This document shows positions 19,615-31,790 of a stretch of 64,000 nucleotides of DNA, in pieces. The notes beneath the pieces were generated by a model. It saw only the letters and a list, made by a program, of their open reading frames with translations, was not told the DNA's origin and did no database searches. The position numbers were made by a program, and so were the translations under genes. Every line of letters starts with the position of its first letter. Within the stretch, counting starts at the first letter, position 1. The stretch is taken from contig JABGQT010000134.1 in NCBI GenBank assembly GCA_018648685.1, forward strand, positions 1-64,000, given 5' to 3'. This stretch comes from Anaerolineae bacterium (lineage in GTDB: Bacteria; Chloroflexota; Anaerolineae; Anaerolineales; Villigracilaceae).

Positions 19615-20695
19615 TTGCCTTCCTCCTTAGAGAAAGATTTATTGTATGAACTGCGATTGCACCAGCACCAATGGAAAGAAGTGGTACAAGCCACATCATC
19701 TCCAAAAGAATACCGGTCGCAGCAATAAATACCAAAGCCAAAGCAAGGGGGAGCAAAATCTTCCAACCCAGATCCATTAGACGATCATAACGAATACGAG
19801 GCCAGGAAGCTCGCACCCAGATCATCAATCCAAGAATAATGACAATCTTAACGAACATATAAATCGGACCCAACCACCAATATACGTCTATACCAGGGCC
19901 GCGATAACCGCCCCAAAAAAGCGTCGCAATGATCGCAGACATCGAAACCATCTTCGTATATTCAGCCATGAAGAAGAGCGCAAATTTCATTCCGGAATAT
20001 TCCACGTTAAAACCAGCAGAAAGTTCTTGCTCGGCTTCGGGCATATCGAAGGGACCGCGATTCAACTCCGCCAAAGTCGCGAAGAAAAACACAACTGCCC
20101 CTACAGGTTGCAGAAATACAAACCATAATCCACGTTGTGCTTCAACGATCTCGCTCATTCTCATCGAATTTGCTAGCAAAATAACACCAACAAAAGAAAG
20201 ACCCATAGCCAATTCGTAGCTAACCATCTGAGCCGTAGAGCGTAACCCGCCCATCATGGCGTATTTATTATTGCTCGCCCAGCCGCCCAAAACAATGCCG
20301 TAGACCGCAATCGAAGCTACAGACATAATATAAAGAACGCCTACGTTTACGTCTGCAATGCTCAGCATGACCTCACGCCCGCCAATTGTCACGATACCAC
20401 CCCACGGGACAGTCGCTGTGATCAAAATAGCCGGTACAACGGTGATAATCGGAGCCAAGATAAAAACAAGTCTGTACGCTTGGCCGGGGATAAACTCTTC
20501 TTTGAAGATCAGCTTAACCGCATCGGCAACAGGCTGTAAAAGTCCCGCAGGTCCCGCACGATTCGGTCCCACACGAGATTGAATACGAGCCAATCCGCGT
20601 CGTTCATAATAAGTTAGGTAGGCAAACCCCGTCAAAAGCACCAAGATCAAAATCAGTGATTTGATGACCATTTCCCAAAACAAAGCAGAGTCCAT
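19604..20695 (-). CDS. nuoH: NADH-quinone oxidoreductase subunit H
   Basis: [58 protein letters not shown]. Confidence 0.97.
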   Translation of the reverse strand: MDSALFWEMVIKSLILILVLLTGFAYLTYYERRGLARIQSRVGPNRAGPAGLLQPVADAVKLIFKEEFIPGQAYRLVFILAPIITVVPAILITATVPWGGIVTIGGREVMLSIADVNVGVLYIMSVASIAVYGIVLGGWASNNKYAMMGGLRSTAQMVSYELAMGLSFVGVILLANSMRMSEIVEAQRGLWFVFLQPVGAVVFFFATLAELNRGPFDMPEAEQELSAGFNVEYSGMKFALFFMAEYTKMVSMSAIIATLFWGGYRGPGIDVYWWLGPIYMFVKIVIILGLMIWVRASWPRIRYDRLMDLGWKILLPLALALVFIAATGILLEMMWLVPLLSIGAGAIAVHTINLSLRRKANAR

Positions 20696-20706
20696 AAAAG
20701 ATCCTT

Positions 20707-22629
20707 TTACGCCTTAGCAGGGAGCGTTACGCCCAAACCCTGCTTATTTTCGTAGCAAGTGCCGCCAATGAGTAGGCTCTCTTCTGCGCTCACTTTTGCC
20801 AAATCTGCATAGTTCAAATCAGAAAAAGCTGAAAAAACATCTTCTGCATCAATATCCAAAGTTACGCCCATTTTCTCGGCAACTTGCGCCGTGATCACAT
20901 AACCGGGCAAGGCATCGCCTATCGGCTGGACAGCGGAGAAGAAACGTTGTACACGTCGTTCAGCAGATGTGAAAGTCCCCTCAGCTTCTGCAGCAATCTG
21001 GGATGCGAGCGTCACGCCCGCCTTTTCACTTGCCTCCGTCATGGATACAGTTTGCGCAACAACAAAATCTGCCGCTTCAACAGCAGACGCTACCAAAGCA
21101 TCTTTTCCAGCAACGTACACTGTTTTGCCCTTTAATGCAGAGAGATCGGAAATGGCTTCATAGCCCATTTCCCATGCGCCTTGTGTATTCGCCTCTGCCC
21201 AAACACCGATCAAGCTGGTCGGGTTCAGCGCGGCACAAAATTGCGCAAGAGCATCATCTCCGCTATATAAAACAACAGTATTTTCAGCATTAGCAAAAAC
21301 TTCTTCTGCAATCTCTAAACCTTTTCTAACATCACGCACAACTGTCGTTGCAAAAGCATCTAAACGGGTTTCAGCTTCAGTAGCCACGATTAGTTTTGCG
21401 CCACGATCAGCCGCTTGTTTTGCACGCAGCCAAAAGATCGGTGCTTCAGCATAAAGATCACCGCCAATAACCAAAATCGCATCACCAGCACCTGATTTAC
21501 TATAAGAACCAGATTTTGTGGTCAATGCACCACCGCCAACTTCGCTGTAGCAAAGTGCTTTGCCACCAACTTCATCGGCGAGAGATTTCATATTGAAAAG
21601 CTCTTCATTAGAGAGACTGCCGTCAACCAAAAAGACAGCGTCACCTTTGGCTGCGCTCAATTTTTCGGCGGCTTTGGCAACGGCTTCTGTCCATTCTTCT
21701 GGCTTCGGTGCAAGAAGACGACCTTCTGCGCTAAAATCAGCAAACCTACCTTTATCACAGATCCAGGTTTCGTTGACAGCTTCATTCTGGCGGGGCATAA
21801 CACGTTTTACAATAATCTTGCCACCGCTTTTTGCATCGCGGCGCGTGTTGAGAACAGTATTACAGCCAACGGGACATTCGCCACAGACAGAGGCAGTTGC
21901 TTCCATTTCCCAGGGTCGCGCACCAAAACGGAATTGAGCAGTGGTTAACGCACCCACAGGACAAATATCGGTGGTATTTCCTGCAAAAACGGAATCAAAG
22001 CCAGGATCCGAGGTTGTCATGATTTGGGTTTTGCTACCACGCTCTTCAAATCCGAGAACGGCTTCGCCAACAACTTCATCCTGAAAGCGGACACAACGTC
22101 CACATTGGATACAGCGTTCTCTATCTAGCCAGATCAAATCGCCAAGCGGGAAATGTTTCTCAGAATGACGTTTTTCGTTAAAGTTGAAACGACTTTCCGC
22201 ACTTCCATGAGCAAGGGTCAAATCCTGCAAGAGACATTCGCCGCCTTTATCACAAACGGGGCAATCCAAGGGGTGCGATGAAAGCTGGAATTCGAGCATA
22301 TCGTTTTGCCCTTTGACAGCTTTTTCGCTGGTGGTCTTGACGACCATTCCTTCTGAAACGGGGTTGGTACAAGATGTTTCAAGCTTCCAGCCCCAATTGA
22401 TCTTGGGGGAACCATCTTCTTCCAAGACTGCTTCACCAGTCGCACGGTCAAAAGCGGGTCTGCCGATTTCAACGAGACACTGGCGGCACATGCCAACCGG
22501 TTCCATTTTAGGATGGTAACAGAAGACAGGAATATCAATTCCAGCTTTTTTGGCAGCATCCACCACCAAACTACCAGCGGGAACGCTTACTTCTTTTCCA
22601 TCAATCGTGAGAGTAACTTCTTTGGTCAT
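20707..22629 (-). CDS. nuoG: NADH-quinone oxidoreductase subunit G
   Basis: 2Fe-2S VFCYHPKMEPVGMCRQCLVEI; ERCIQCGRCVRFQDEV; CPVGALT. Confidence 0.95.
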   Translation of the reverse strand: MTKEVTLTIDGKEVSVPAGSLVVDAAKKAGIDIPVFCYHPKMEPVGMCRQCLVEIGRPAFDRATGEAVLEEDGSPKINWGWKLETSCTNPVSEGMVVKTTSEKAVKGQNDMLEFQLSSHPLDCPVCDKGGECLLQDLTLAHGSAESRFNFNEKRHSEKHFPLGDLIWLDRERCIQCGRCVRFQDEVVGEAVLGFEERGSKTQIMTTSDPGFDSVFAGNTTDICPVGALTTAQFRFGARPWEMEATASVCGECPVGCNTVLNTRRDAKSGGKIIVKRVMPRQNEAVNETWICDKGRFADFSAEGRLLAPKPEEWTEAVAKAAEKLSAAKGDAVFLVDGSLSNEELFNMKSLADEVGGKALCYSEVGGGALTTKSGSYSKSGAGDAILVIGGDLYAEAPIFWLRAKQAADRGAKLIVATEAETRLDAFATTVVRDVRKGLEIAEEVFANAENTVVLYSGDDALAQFCAALNPTSLIGVWAEANTQGAWEMGYEAISDLSALKGKTVYVAGKDALVASAVEAADFVVAQTVSMTEASEKAGVTLASQIAAEAEGTFTSAERRVQRFFSAVQPIGDALPGYVITAQVAEKMGVTLDIDAEDVFSAFSDLNYADLAKVSAEESLLIGGTCYENKQGLGVTLPAKA

Positions 22630-22653
22630 AAAAATACCTTTAAGTATTTCGTA

Positions 22654-23883
22654 TTATGCAAAATCTTCAGGGAAACGCTCAATGGAACTCACAACAGCCA
22701 TCGTTGAAAATTCGCCGAGAGCGCATAGCGTTGTACCTTGCATCTGCGTGGCAACGTCTTTGAGCAATGCCACATCTTCTTCTGTCCCTTCGCCGCTATG
22801 AATACGCTCAGTGAGCTTTTTCATCCAATAGGATCCTTCACGGCAAGGGGTACATTTACCACAAGATTCGTGATGGAAGAAGTCCATTGTCTTTCTAATG
22901 AGCCAGTCGAGGCTGACCGAATCATCCACTACTATCACAGATGCAGAGCCGAGATCGCCGCCGACATTAGGGACATCCTCGTAAGTCAACGGAGTATCGA
23001 GGGCTTCATCATTTGCCACAACCATCGAAGAGGATGCGCCAGCAGGCATGATCGCCTTGATGGATTTCCCATCAGGAATACCGCCACCATGTGTAAAAAT
23101 CAACTCACGGAAAGTAGTTCCTAAAGGAAGCTCATAGTTGCCCGGTTTATTCACATTTCCCGAAAGGGAGAAAATCTTTGTACCAGGGCTTTTTTCGGTG
23201 CCAAATTTTCTATAGCCATATGCACCGTTATTAATAATATAGGGAACACTTGTCAGAGTTTCAACATTGTTCACAACAGTCGGTTTATTATACAAACCCT
23301 GCGAAGGCGGGAAAGGCGGGCGCACACGCGGTTGTCCACGTTTGCCTTCCATTGATTCAAGCAAAGCTGTCTCTTCGCCGCAGATATATGCACCTGCACC
23401 GAGATGGGTGTAAATTTTCAAGGAACAATCTGTGCCCTGAATATTTTCACCCAAGAAACCAGCTTTTTCCATTTCTTCGATCTTTTCATCGAGAAAATGC
23501 GCTACTTCCCAGAATTCACCACGCAAATAGATATAAGCTGCGTTTGCACCAACGGCATAAGACGCAATTGCTATCCCTTCAAGGAATTGGAAAGGATTGC
23601 TTTCCATGATCTCGCGATCTTTGAAAGTTCCAGGCTCAGATTCATCGGCGTTGGCGACAACATAATGGGGCCAGTTGTTATTGTCCATAAAGGACCATTT
23701 CACGCCAGCGGGAAAACCTGCGCCGCCACGACCGCGTAATCCAGCCGCTTTGACTTCGTTGGTCACATCAGCAGTATCCATCTTGAGGGCTTTCTTTAGG
23801 CCTTCAAAACCATCTTCTTTCATGAAGACATCAATCTGGTTGAGTTTCGGAATATCACGATGACGGAGAAGCATATAGTCCAT
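22654..23883 (-). CDS. nuoF: NADH-quinone oxidoreductase subunit F
   Basis: GLRGRGGAGFPAGVKWSFM, GAGAYICGEETALLESMEGKRGQPR, ESCGKCTPCREG. Confidence 0.97.
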   Translation of the reverse strand: MDYMLLRHRDIPKLNQIDVFMKEDGFEGLKKALKMDTADVTNEVKAAGLRGRGGAGFPAGVKWSFMDNNNWPHYVVANADESEPGTFKDREIMESNPFQFLEGIAIASYAVGANAAYIYLRGEFWEVAHFLDEKIEEMEKAGFLGENIQGTDCSLKIYTHLGAGAYICGEETALLESMEGKRGQPRVRPPFPPSQGLYNKPTVVNNVETLTSVPYIINNGAYGYRKFGTEKSPGTKIFSLSGNVNKPGNYELPLGTTFRELIFTHGGGIPDGKSIKAIMPAGASSSMVVANDEALDTPLTYEDVPNVGGDLGSASVIVVDDSVSLDWLIRKTMDFFHHESCGKCTPCREGSYWMKKLTERIHSGEGTEEDVALLKDVATQMQGTTLCALGEFSTMAVVSSIERFPEDFA

Positions 23884-24389
23884 TATTTTGTCTCCTGCAC
23901 ATCTTTGCGAAGTTCTTCGATCAACTCCATTGTGGTGTCAACAGTCATCTTTTCGTGATATTTGATGCCTTTAGGACTCTGCACTTGGAACATCGGAGCT
24001 TTATCGCAAGCTGCCAAGCATTTCACTTCTTCGATAGTAATCAAACCATCTTCTGTGGTTTCACCGGGTTTTACATCCAGTTTTTCACATAGATCGGCAA
24101 GATATTGATCTGCACCTTTAAGCGCACAACCAATGTCAGTGCAAACTTGAATACGATACTGTCCGGCTTTTTCGTCGTGATACAAAGAGTAAAAACCAAC
24201 AATCGCTGAAATTTCGGTGGTTGTCATATCCAAAATTTGGGCAATATCGGCTTTATCTGCTTTGCTGACATAGCCTTCTTCGCGTTGTGCCATATAGAGC
24301 AATGCCATCACAGCCGAACGCTTATGCTCTGGCGGATATTTTGCCAGAATTTTCTCAATTTCTTGTGGATATTTTTCAGCTAGGCTCAT
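23883..24389 (-). CDS. nuoE: NADH-quinone oxidoreductase subunit E
   Basis: Thioredoxin-like 2Fe-2S: CTDIGCALKGA...EVKCLAACDKAP. Confidence 0.95.
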   Translation of the reverse strand: MSLAEKYPQEIEKILAKYPPEHKRSAVMALLYMAQREEGYVSKADKADIAQILDMTTTEISAIVGFYSLYHDEKAGQYRIQVCTDIGCALKGADQYLADLCEKLDVKPGETTEDGLITIEEVKCLAACDKAPMFQVQSPKGIKYHEKMTVDTTMELIEELRKDVQETK

Positions 24390-25624
24390 CGATCCACATC
24401 TCCCAGAACAATATCAATGCTACCGATAATTGCAACCAAATCGGCAATCAAAAGACCCTCTGTCATATCAGGCAAAGCCTCCAGGTTATTATAGGAAGGC
24501 GTTCGCCAGTGAACACGATAAGGCTTCGGGCCACCGTCACTTTCAATAAATACGCCCAGCTCACCACGAGGAGATTCGACTGCGGCATAAAGGCTACCTT
24601 TGGGCACATCAAAACCATCTGTCCACAACTTGAAGTGGTGAATGAGCGATTCCATGCTTGTGCCGATCTCAGAGCGTGGGGGTGGGACAATCTTACGATC
24701 ATTCGAACGAACAGGTCCGAGCGGAAGTTTATTTAAGGCTTGCTCGATGATCTTCAATGATTCGCGCATTTCTTTAATGCGAACTAAATACCGAGCGTAA
24801 ACATCGCCCTCTGTCTCTGTGGGGACTTCAAAATCATACTGCTCATAGCCTGAGTACGGACGTTTCTTTCTCAAGTCCCAATCTGGGCCGGAGCCACGAA
24901 GAGTGGATCCCGTAACCCCCCACTGAATCGCTTCTTCTGCGGTCATTTTGCCGATACCCAACGTGCGGTCCAGGAAAAGGGGGTTTTTCGTTAGCAAGGC
25001 TTCATATTCATCAATTCGTTTCGGGAAAGTGTTCAAAACATTGCGAACAGCATCATCGAACTCGACAGGGACATCCCGCCAAAGGCCGCCTGGGCGGATA
25101 TAGGTGGTCATCATCCGTTGGCCAGAAACCAACTCAAGAATATCAAGAATAATTTCTCTCTCGCGGAATGCGTAAAGGAATACTGACATCGCAGCAACGT
25201 CCAACGAAGAGGTAGCCAGCCAAATCAGATGTGATGCGATACGTTGTAGCTCAGCGAGGATAACGCGGATGGCTTGCGCGCGAGGCGGAACATCCACATT
25301 AATCATCTTTTCAACTGCCAAGCAATAGGCAAAGTTATTTCCAACCGTATTGAGATAGTCGAGGCGATCTGTCATCACTTCGGCTTTCAAATAGGTTTTG
25401 GATTCCATATTTTTCTCAATACCTGTGTGTAAAAATCCAACATCAGGAACACAAGTAATAATCGTTTCGCCATCTAACTCAAGTAAAAGTCGCAAAACAC
25501 CATGCGTACTGGGGTGTTGAGGACCCATATTAAGGAGGACGGTTTCACCATCAAGCGCGCGTTGAGAAACAAGGTGCTTAATTTGATCTAAGGTAACTTC
25601 GGGAAGAGCATAAGGAGTAGCCAT
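24386..25624 (-). CDS. nuoD: NADH-quinone oxidoreductase subunit D
   Basis: NMGPQHPSTHGVLRLLLELDGE; C-terminal GLLIADLVAIIGSIDIVLGDVDR. Confidence 0.97.
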   Translation of the reverse strand: MATPYALPEVTLDQIKHLVSQRALDGETVLLNMGPQHPSTHGVLRLLLELDGETIITCVPDVGFLHTGIEKNMESKTYLKAEVMTDRLDYLNTVGNNFAYCLAVEKMINVDVPPRAQAIRVILAELQRIASHLIWLATSSLDVAAMSVFLYAFREREIILDILELVSGQRMMTTYIRPGGLWRDVPVEFDDAVRNVLNTFPKRIDEYEALLTKNPLFLDRTLGIGKMTAEEAIQWGVTGSTLRGSGPDWDLRKKRPYSGYEQYDFEVPTETEGDVYARYLVRIKEMRESLKIIEQALNKLPLGPVRSNDRKIVPPPRSEIGTSMESLIHHFKLWTDGFDVPKGSLYAAVESPRGELGVFIESDGGPKPYRVHWRTPSYNNLEALPDMTEGLLIADLVAIIGSIDIVLGDVDR

Positions 25625-26136
25625 TACATCTCTCCTTTTGGTTTGCTAAGATCAATTTCTTCAAAATTGAAGGTGAATTGCGGCTCTTCATAGCCCAAAG
25701 GATAATCTTTACGCAGGGGGTGGCCATCCCAATCATCTGGCATTAGGATGCGACGCAAGTCGGGATGTCCTTCAACCTTGATACCAAACATGTCCCAGAG
25801 TTCACGTTCACGCCAATTAGCGTTTTTATAAACACCAGTCAATGTAGGAATCGTGGGGTTTTCTCCTGCGACAGGAACCCGCAAAGTGAGTTGCAAATTC
25901 TTGCTGAGGGAATTGAATACATACACAATATGAAAGCGCGGAGATTCTTCAGGGAAGTAATCGACGGCCGTTATTGTGGAAAGGAGCGCAAAATCAAAAT
26001 CATCGCGCAATTTTTGACCAGCAGCAATAATATTTTCGGAGGAAAGCACAACTTCTACTTCTCCGAATATTTCTCTCGCTTCTGCGCCAAAATCCTTTTC
26101 TAAGGTTTGAACGATCGGTTGGAGTTTTTTATCCAT
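25624..26136 (-). CDS. nuoC: NADH-quinone oxidoreductase subunit C
   Basis: NWRERELWDMFGIKVEGHPDLRRILMPDDWDGHPLRKDYPL. Confidence 0.96.
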   Translation of the reverse strand: MDKKLQPIVQTLEKDFGAEAREIFGEVEVVLSSENIIAAGQKLRDDFDFALLSTITAVDYFPEESPRFHIVYVFNSLSKNLQLTLRVPVAGENPTIPTLTGVYKNANWRERELWDMFGIKVEGHPDLRRILMPDDWDGHPLRKDYPLGYEEPQFTFNFEEIDLSKPKGEM

Positions 26137-26170
26137 AAATAGTTCTGTCTTTTATTTTAGAGTGTCTTTA

Positions 26171-26653
26171 CTATAATACGTCTCTGATCTTTAGCTTCTC
26201 TACTTTCTCATGTAAAGCCATCACACCGCCAATCAATGCTTCTGGTCGCGGCGGGCAGCCAGAGATGTAAATATCAACAGGAACAATTTCATCAACGCCT
26301 TGCACGACAGCGTAATTATTGAAAACGCCACCACAAGATGCACAATCCCCCATTGCGATAACCCATTTTGGCTCTGCCATCTGATCGTAAAGATGGCGCA
26401 AGACAGGAGCCATTTTTCGACTCACGCGTCCGGCAACGATCATCAAATCAGATTGGCGCGGGCTGGGGCGCATAAGCTCCATCCCGAAACGGCTCATATC
26501 ATAATCGGAGGCTTGGGCAGCCATCATTTCAATAGCACAACAAGCCAAACCAAAAAGCATCGGCCACATCGCCCGCGTGCGTCCCCACCCAACAGCACTT
26601 TCGAGCGTTGTAGTTACTACGCCCATATCAGCGAGTTTTTCTTCTACTCCCAT
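26171..26653 (-). CDS. nuoB: NADH-quinone oxidoreductase subunit B
   Basis: [51 protein letters not shown]. Confidence 0.97.
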   Translation of the reverse strand: MGVEEKLADMGVVTTTLESAVGWGRTRAMWPMLFGLACCAIEMMAAQASDYDMSRFGMELMRPSPRQSDLMIVAGRVSRKMAPVLRHLYDQMAEPKWVIAMGDCASCGGVFNNYAVVQGVDEIVPVDIYISGCPPRPEALIGGVMALHEKVEKLKIRDVL

Positions 26654-27015
26654 TCAAAGGCTCCTTTCTTCCACGCATAGACATAGCCTACGAGCAAGAT
26701 GCCAATAAAGACAAGCATCTCTATAAAAATAAAAGTTCCCATCCCGTTTTTAATATATTCACGGAAGGAAACTGCCCACGGCAAGAAGAAGATGACTTCA
26801 ATGTCAAAAAGAATGAACAAAACGGCCACGAGATAAAAACGCACCGGCATGCGGCGCGTTCCTGGTCCAACAGGTACCATTCCTGATTCGTAGGGCATCG
26901 ACTTTCTTTTTGTTTCACGTTTCGGGCCAAAAACAGTCCCTAAAGTGATCGCGATAACCGCTACAGCCGTTGTAAGAACAAGTAAAATTGCGATAGCAAC
27001 ATATTGAGAGAGCAT
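26644..27015 (-). CDS. nuoA: NADH-quinone oxidoreductase subunit A
   Basis: YESGMVPVG...[23 protein letters not shown]; internal Met at 27015 preferred over the ORF-track start. Confidence 0.95.
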   Translation of the reverse strand: MLSQYVAIAILLVLTTAVAVIAITLGTVFGPKRETKRKSMPYESGMVPVGPGTRRMPVRFYLVAVLFILFDIEVIFFLPWAVSFREYIKNGMGTFIFIEMLVFIGILLVGYVYAWKKGAFEWE

Positions 27016-27070
27016 ATTTCCTCTATATATCCTAAATAATAGGTTGTGATACAACGCACTATTCTAACAT

Positions 27071-27100
27071 AAAAAAGACCTAAAAGGTCAGGTCTTTTTT
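27071..27100. terminator. Hairpin with flanking A/T tracts between fabI and nuoA
   Basis: AAAAAAGACCTaaaaggtcAGGTCTTTTTT. Confidence 0.75.
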
Positions 27101-27196
27101 ACTTTTTTTATAGACAAAACACACATTCAACGCCTTTTTAGGAGATGATAAACTGAGACGCACCTGTCTCGCGGCGTGATACTGGTGATTTGGCTT

Positions 27197-27982
27197 TTAT
27201 ATTGTCTCTATATCTGGTACGCCCATGATGCTATATCCGGAGTCAACATAGAAAATCTCACCCGTTGTTCGAGCAGATAGGTTAGAGCTAAGGAAAACAG
27301 CCGCATTCCCAACATCTTCAATGGTGATATTTTCATTTAACGGAGCCATTTCTTCAAACGCTTTATACATGGCTTTAAAACCACCCACGCCCGCTGCCGC
27401 CAAAGTACGGATCGGTCCTGCCGAAATCGCGTTCACGCGGACTTTTTGCTTTCCAAAATCATAGGCAAGATAACGCGTAGATGCTTCCAAGGCAGCTTTG
27501 GCAACGCCCATCACATTATAATTCGGGGTTACTTTAACTGAACCGTGATAAGTCATCGACAAAATTGCGCCGCCGGGATTCATAAGGGGCTGAAAAGCGC
27601 GTGATAAAGCAACAAAAGAATAAACACTAATATCCATTGCAAGATGAAAACCTTCACGGCTGGTGTTATAAAAGGGTCCCCGCAATTCGTCACGATTCGC
27701 AAATCCGATAGAGTGAACAAGAATATCTATTTTCCCGAAACGCTCTTCGGCTTTGGCAACAACGGCTGCAATATCTTCATCTTTGCTGACATCACATTCT
27801 TCGACAAAATCACAGCCGATCGATTCTGCAAGCGGATTTACACGACGTTCAAGAATTTCGCCGGCGTAGCTAAGACCAATCGTTGCCCCTTCGCGGTGAA
27901 AAGCTTGCGCAATTCCCCATGCTATTGAATTTTTATTTGCGATGCCAAAGATAAGTGCTGTCTTCCCTTTTAATAAACTCAT
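27197..27982 (-). CDS. fabI: Enoyl-[acyl-carrier-protein] reductase (NADH)
   Basis: [71 protein letters not shown]. Confidence 0.94.
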   Translation of the reverse strand: MSLLKGKTALIFGIANKNSIAWGIAQAFHREGATIGLSYAGEILERRVNPLAESIGCDFVEECDVSKDEDIAAVVAKAEERFGKIDILVHSIGFANRDELRGPFYNTSREGFHLAMDISVYSFVALSRAFQPLMNPGGAILSMTYHGSVKVTPNYNVMGVAKAALEASTRYLAYDFGKQKVRVNAISAGPIRTLAAAGVGGFKAMYKAFEEMAPLNENITIEDVGNAAVFLSSNLSARTTGEIFYVDSGYSIMGVPDIETI

Positions 27983-28267
27983 TTTTACTCCTTCAATAAT
28001 TCGTTTCTTCGAGAGTATAACCCCATCGACTGGCTGAGAGTGACGCACGAAATAAAAATGGGGTGTAGACTTTGCCAACATAACGAGATTAAGCCAAAAT
28101 CCACAGGTGATACATCCCAGAGAGCTTTAGAAGCATTTTCCAAAGAGTACTCTAAGCCTCTTGATTTCGTTGTCAAGACAAGTATTATGTATCCATGAAT
28201 ATTTTTTGATACTGCAAAACTTTAGAAGTAGACCTTTTTCGTAAAAAACTATTCTTAGGATAATAAA

Positions 28268-29311
28268 ATGCTAAAAAAAACACTCCCCTTTATTTTTTTG
28301 ACAGTTATTCTTCTATCTGCCTGTGGAGCACAAACAGCTGAGTCTACTACAAGCACACCGAGCGCCACCACCTCGCCCGCTACGAATACACCAAAACCGA
28401 CATCTACGCCAGAGTCTGATGAGATGCTGACCCCAACGCTCGAAGCTACAATTGTCCCTACAGCGACTATTCCTCCCCCTGAAAATGCCCTTGATTGTAT
28501 TAACGAAGCCGCTTTTGTCAGCGACATAACCATTCCTGACAATAGCGATCTGAATGCAGGCCAAGCCTTTACAAAAACATGGCAAATCAGGAATACAGGG
28601 ACCTGTATTTGGTGGTCTGGGTATACGTTAAGTCACTATTCAGAAAATGCACTTGGCGCACCAGAATCTGTCCCACTGCCACGAACAAATTCTGGCGAAA
28701 TAGCAGATATTTCTATAGATTTAATTGCACCTGATACAGCAGGAACATACCAAGGGAATTTTGTCGTCAAAAATCCGGATGGTTTAATTATGAAGGTTGA
28801 TAATGATTCCCGTTTGTGGGTTATTTTCAACGTAAAGGATAGTGTAGCTGCAACAAGTCCAGCAAATGGAAGTGATCCTGATCCCAGCAAGGCCGCCTGT
28901 ACCTTTATCCTCGACACAGCCCGCCCCGCTGAGGTCTTATCTGCGATCAATGCATATCGTGCGCAAAACACTTTACCTGCATACACGATGAACGATCAAC
29001 TGGTGCAAGCTGCCCAATCCCATTCGCAAGATATGGCATGCAATAATCTTTTTGTTCATGCAGGTTCTGATGGCTCTACGCCGCAAACGCGTGCAACTTC
29101 TGCTGGATATTCTGGCGCAAAGGTGACGGAAAATGTTTATGGCAGCTACCCACCCCTTTCGCCGGAAGAAGTTAAAGAATGGTGGCGGCTCGACCAAGTA
29201 GATATCAATCATAATAAAAACCTGATCAGCACCCAATACACTGAAGTGGGAATCGGCTACGCGTTCTTTAATAATTATGGTTATTATGTGGTTGTTTTCG
29301 GCGTGCCCTAG
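28268..29311 (+). CDS. Lipoprotein with NBR1/FW-type Ig domain and CAP (SCP/PR-1) domain
   Basis: Lipobox LLSACG; TKTWQIRNTGTCIWWSGYTL...IAPDTAGTYQGNFVVKNPDG; CAP-like INAYRAQNTLP...ENVYGSYPPLSPEEVKEWW. Confidence 0.85.
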   Translation: MLKKTLPFIFLTVILLSACGAQTAESTTSTPSATTSPATNTPKPTSTPESDEMLTPTLEATIVPTATIPPPENALDCINEAAFVSDITIPDNSDLNAGQAFTKTWQIRNTGTCIWWSGYTLSHYSENALGAPESVPLPRTNSGEIADISIDLIAPDTAGTYQGNFVVKNPDGLIMKVDNDSRLWVIFNVKDSVAATSPANGSDPDPSKAACTFILDTARPAEVLSAINAYRAQNTLPAYTMNDQLVQAAQSHSQDMACNNLFVHAGSDGSTPQTRATSAGYSGAKVTENVYGSYPPLSPEEVKEWWRLDQVDINHNKNLISTQYTEVGIGYAFFNNYGYYVVVFGVP

Positions 29312-29314
29312 GAG

Positions 29315-29341
29315 CAGTAGCCAGTTTTCAGTAATCGGTAA
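29315..29341. repeat. Degenerate short-word repeat, second copy of the 27-mer at 12851..12877
   Basis: CAGTAGCCAGTTTTCAGTAATCGGTAA. Confidence 0.5.
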
Positions 29342-29524
29342 ATTTAGTAGGTCACGCTTGTGGCGTGGCTTACTTTTAAATGGCAACCAAGCCCAAATCA
29401 CGAATCATACAATGCTCGCTAAATGGGAATTTGTGTTTCGTTCACATACCTGTTCATTAAAAGGGGGCAAGTTAATTCTACTCTCTAAAAACATCAGAAC
29501 TTTGTAAGAGTCCGTTAACATCCC

Positions 29525-29553
29525 TTGACGTTGGCTATGGGGGCAAGTATTAT
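29525..29553 (+). promoter_or_regulatory. Sigma-70-type promoter of groESL
   Basis: TTGACG - 17 bp - TATTAT. Confidence 0.85.
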
Positions 29554-29564
29554 TTGGGACGAAA

Positions 29565-29591
29565 TTAGCACCTTAGCCTTTAGGGTGCTAA
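29565..29591 (+). promoter_or_regulatory. CIRCE element (HrcA operator)
   Basis: TTAGCACCT-N9-GGGTGCTAA inverted repeat just upstream of groES; matches CIRCE layout TTAGCACTC-N9-GAGTGCTAA. Confidence 0.92.
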
Positions 29592-29619
29592 AATGTTGAA
29601 TAAGGAAGATTTACCCAAG

Positions 29620-31582
<1,963 letters not shown>

Positions 31583-31603
31583 GCCAAAAACTAAAATGAT
31601 TTC

Positions 31604-31635
31604 AAAAACCCCGTTCATCTACGAATGGGGTTTTT
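31604..31635 (+). terminator. Terminator of groESL
   Basis: AAAAACCCCgttcatctacgaatGGGGTTTTT. Confidence 0.85.
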
Positions 31636-31662
31636 GCTTTACGGTATAATTTCAGCCAACTA

Positions 31663-31755
31663 AGATGTGCGCTGCATCTGCTTTTGGATGCGTTGCACAT
31701 CGGGTTTACAATATACCCCGAAGTGCAACGCATTTTAGAAATGCAATGCACTTCT
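31663..31755. repeat. 93 bp inverted-repeat element, copy C (possible family member)
   Basis: AGATGTGCGCTGCAT...ATGCAATGCACTTCT imperfect arms, inner TGCGTTGCACaTCGGG/CCCCGAaGTGCAACGCA. Confidence 0.55.
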
Positions 31756-31790
31756 ATCGCTAATTACCTACACAAGGATATTATTTTCTC

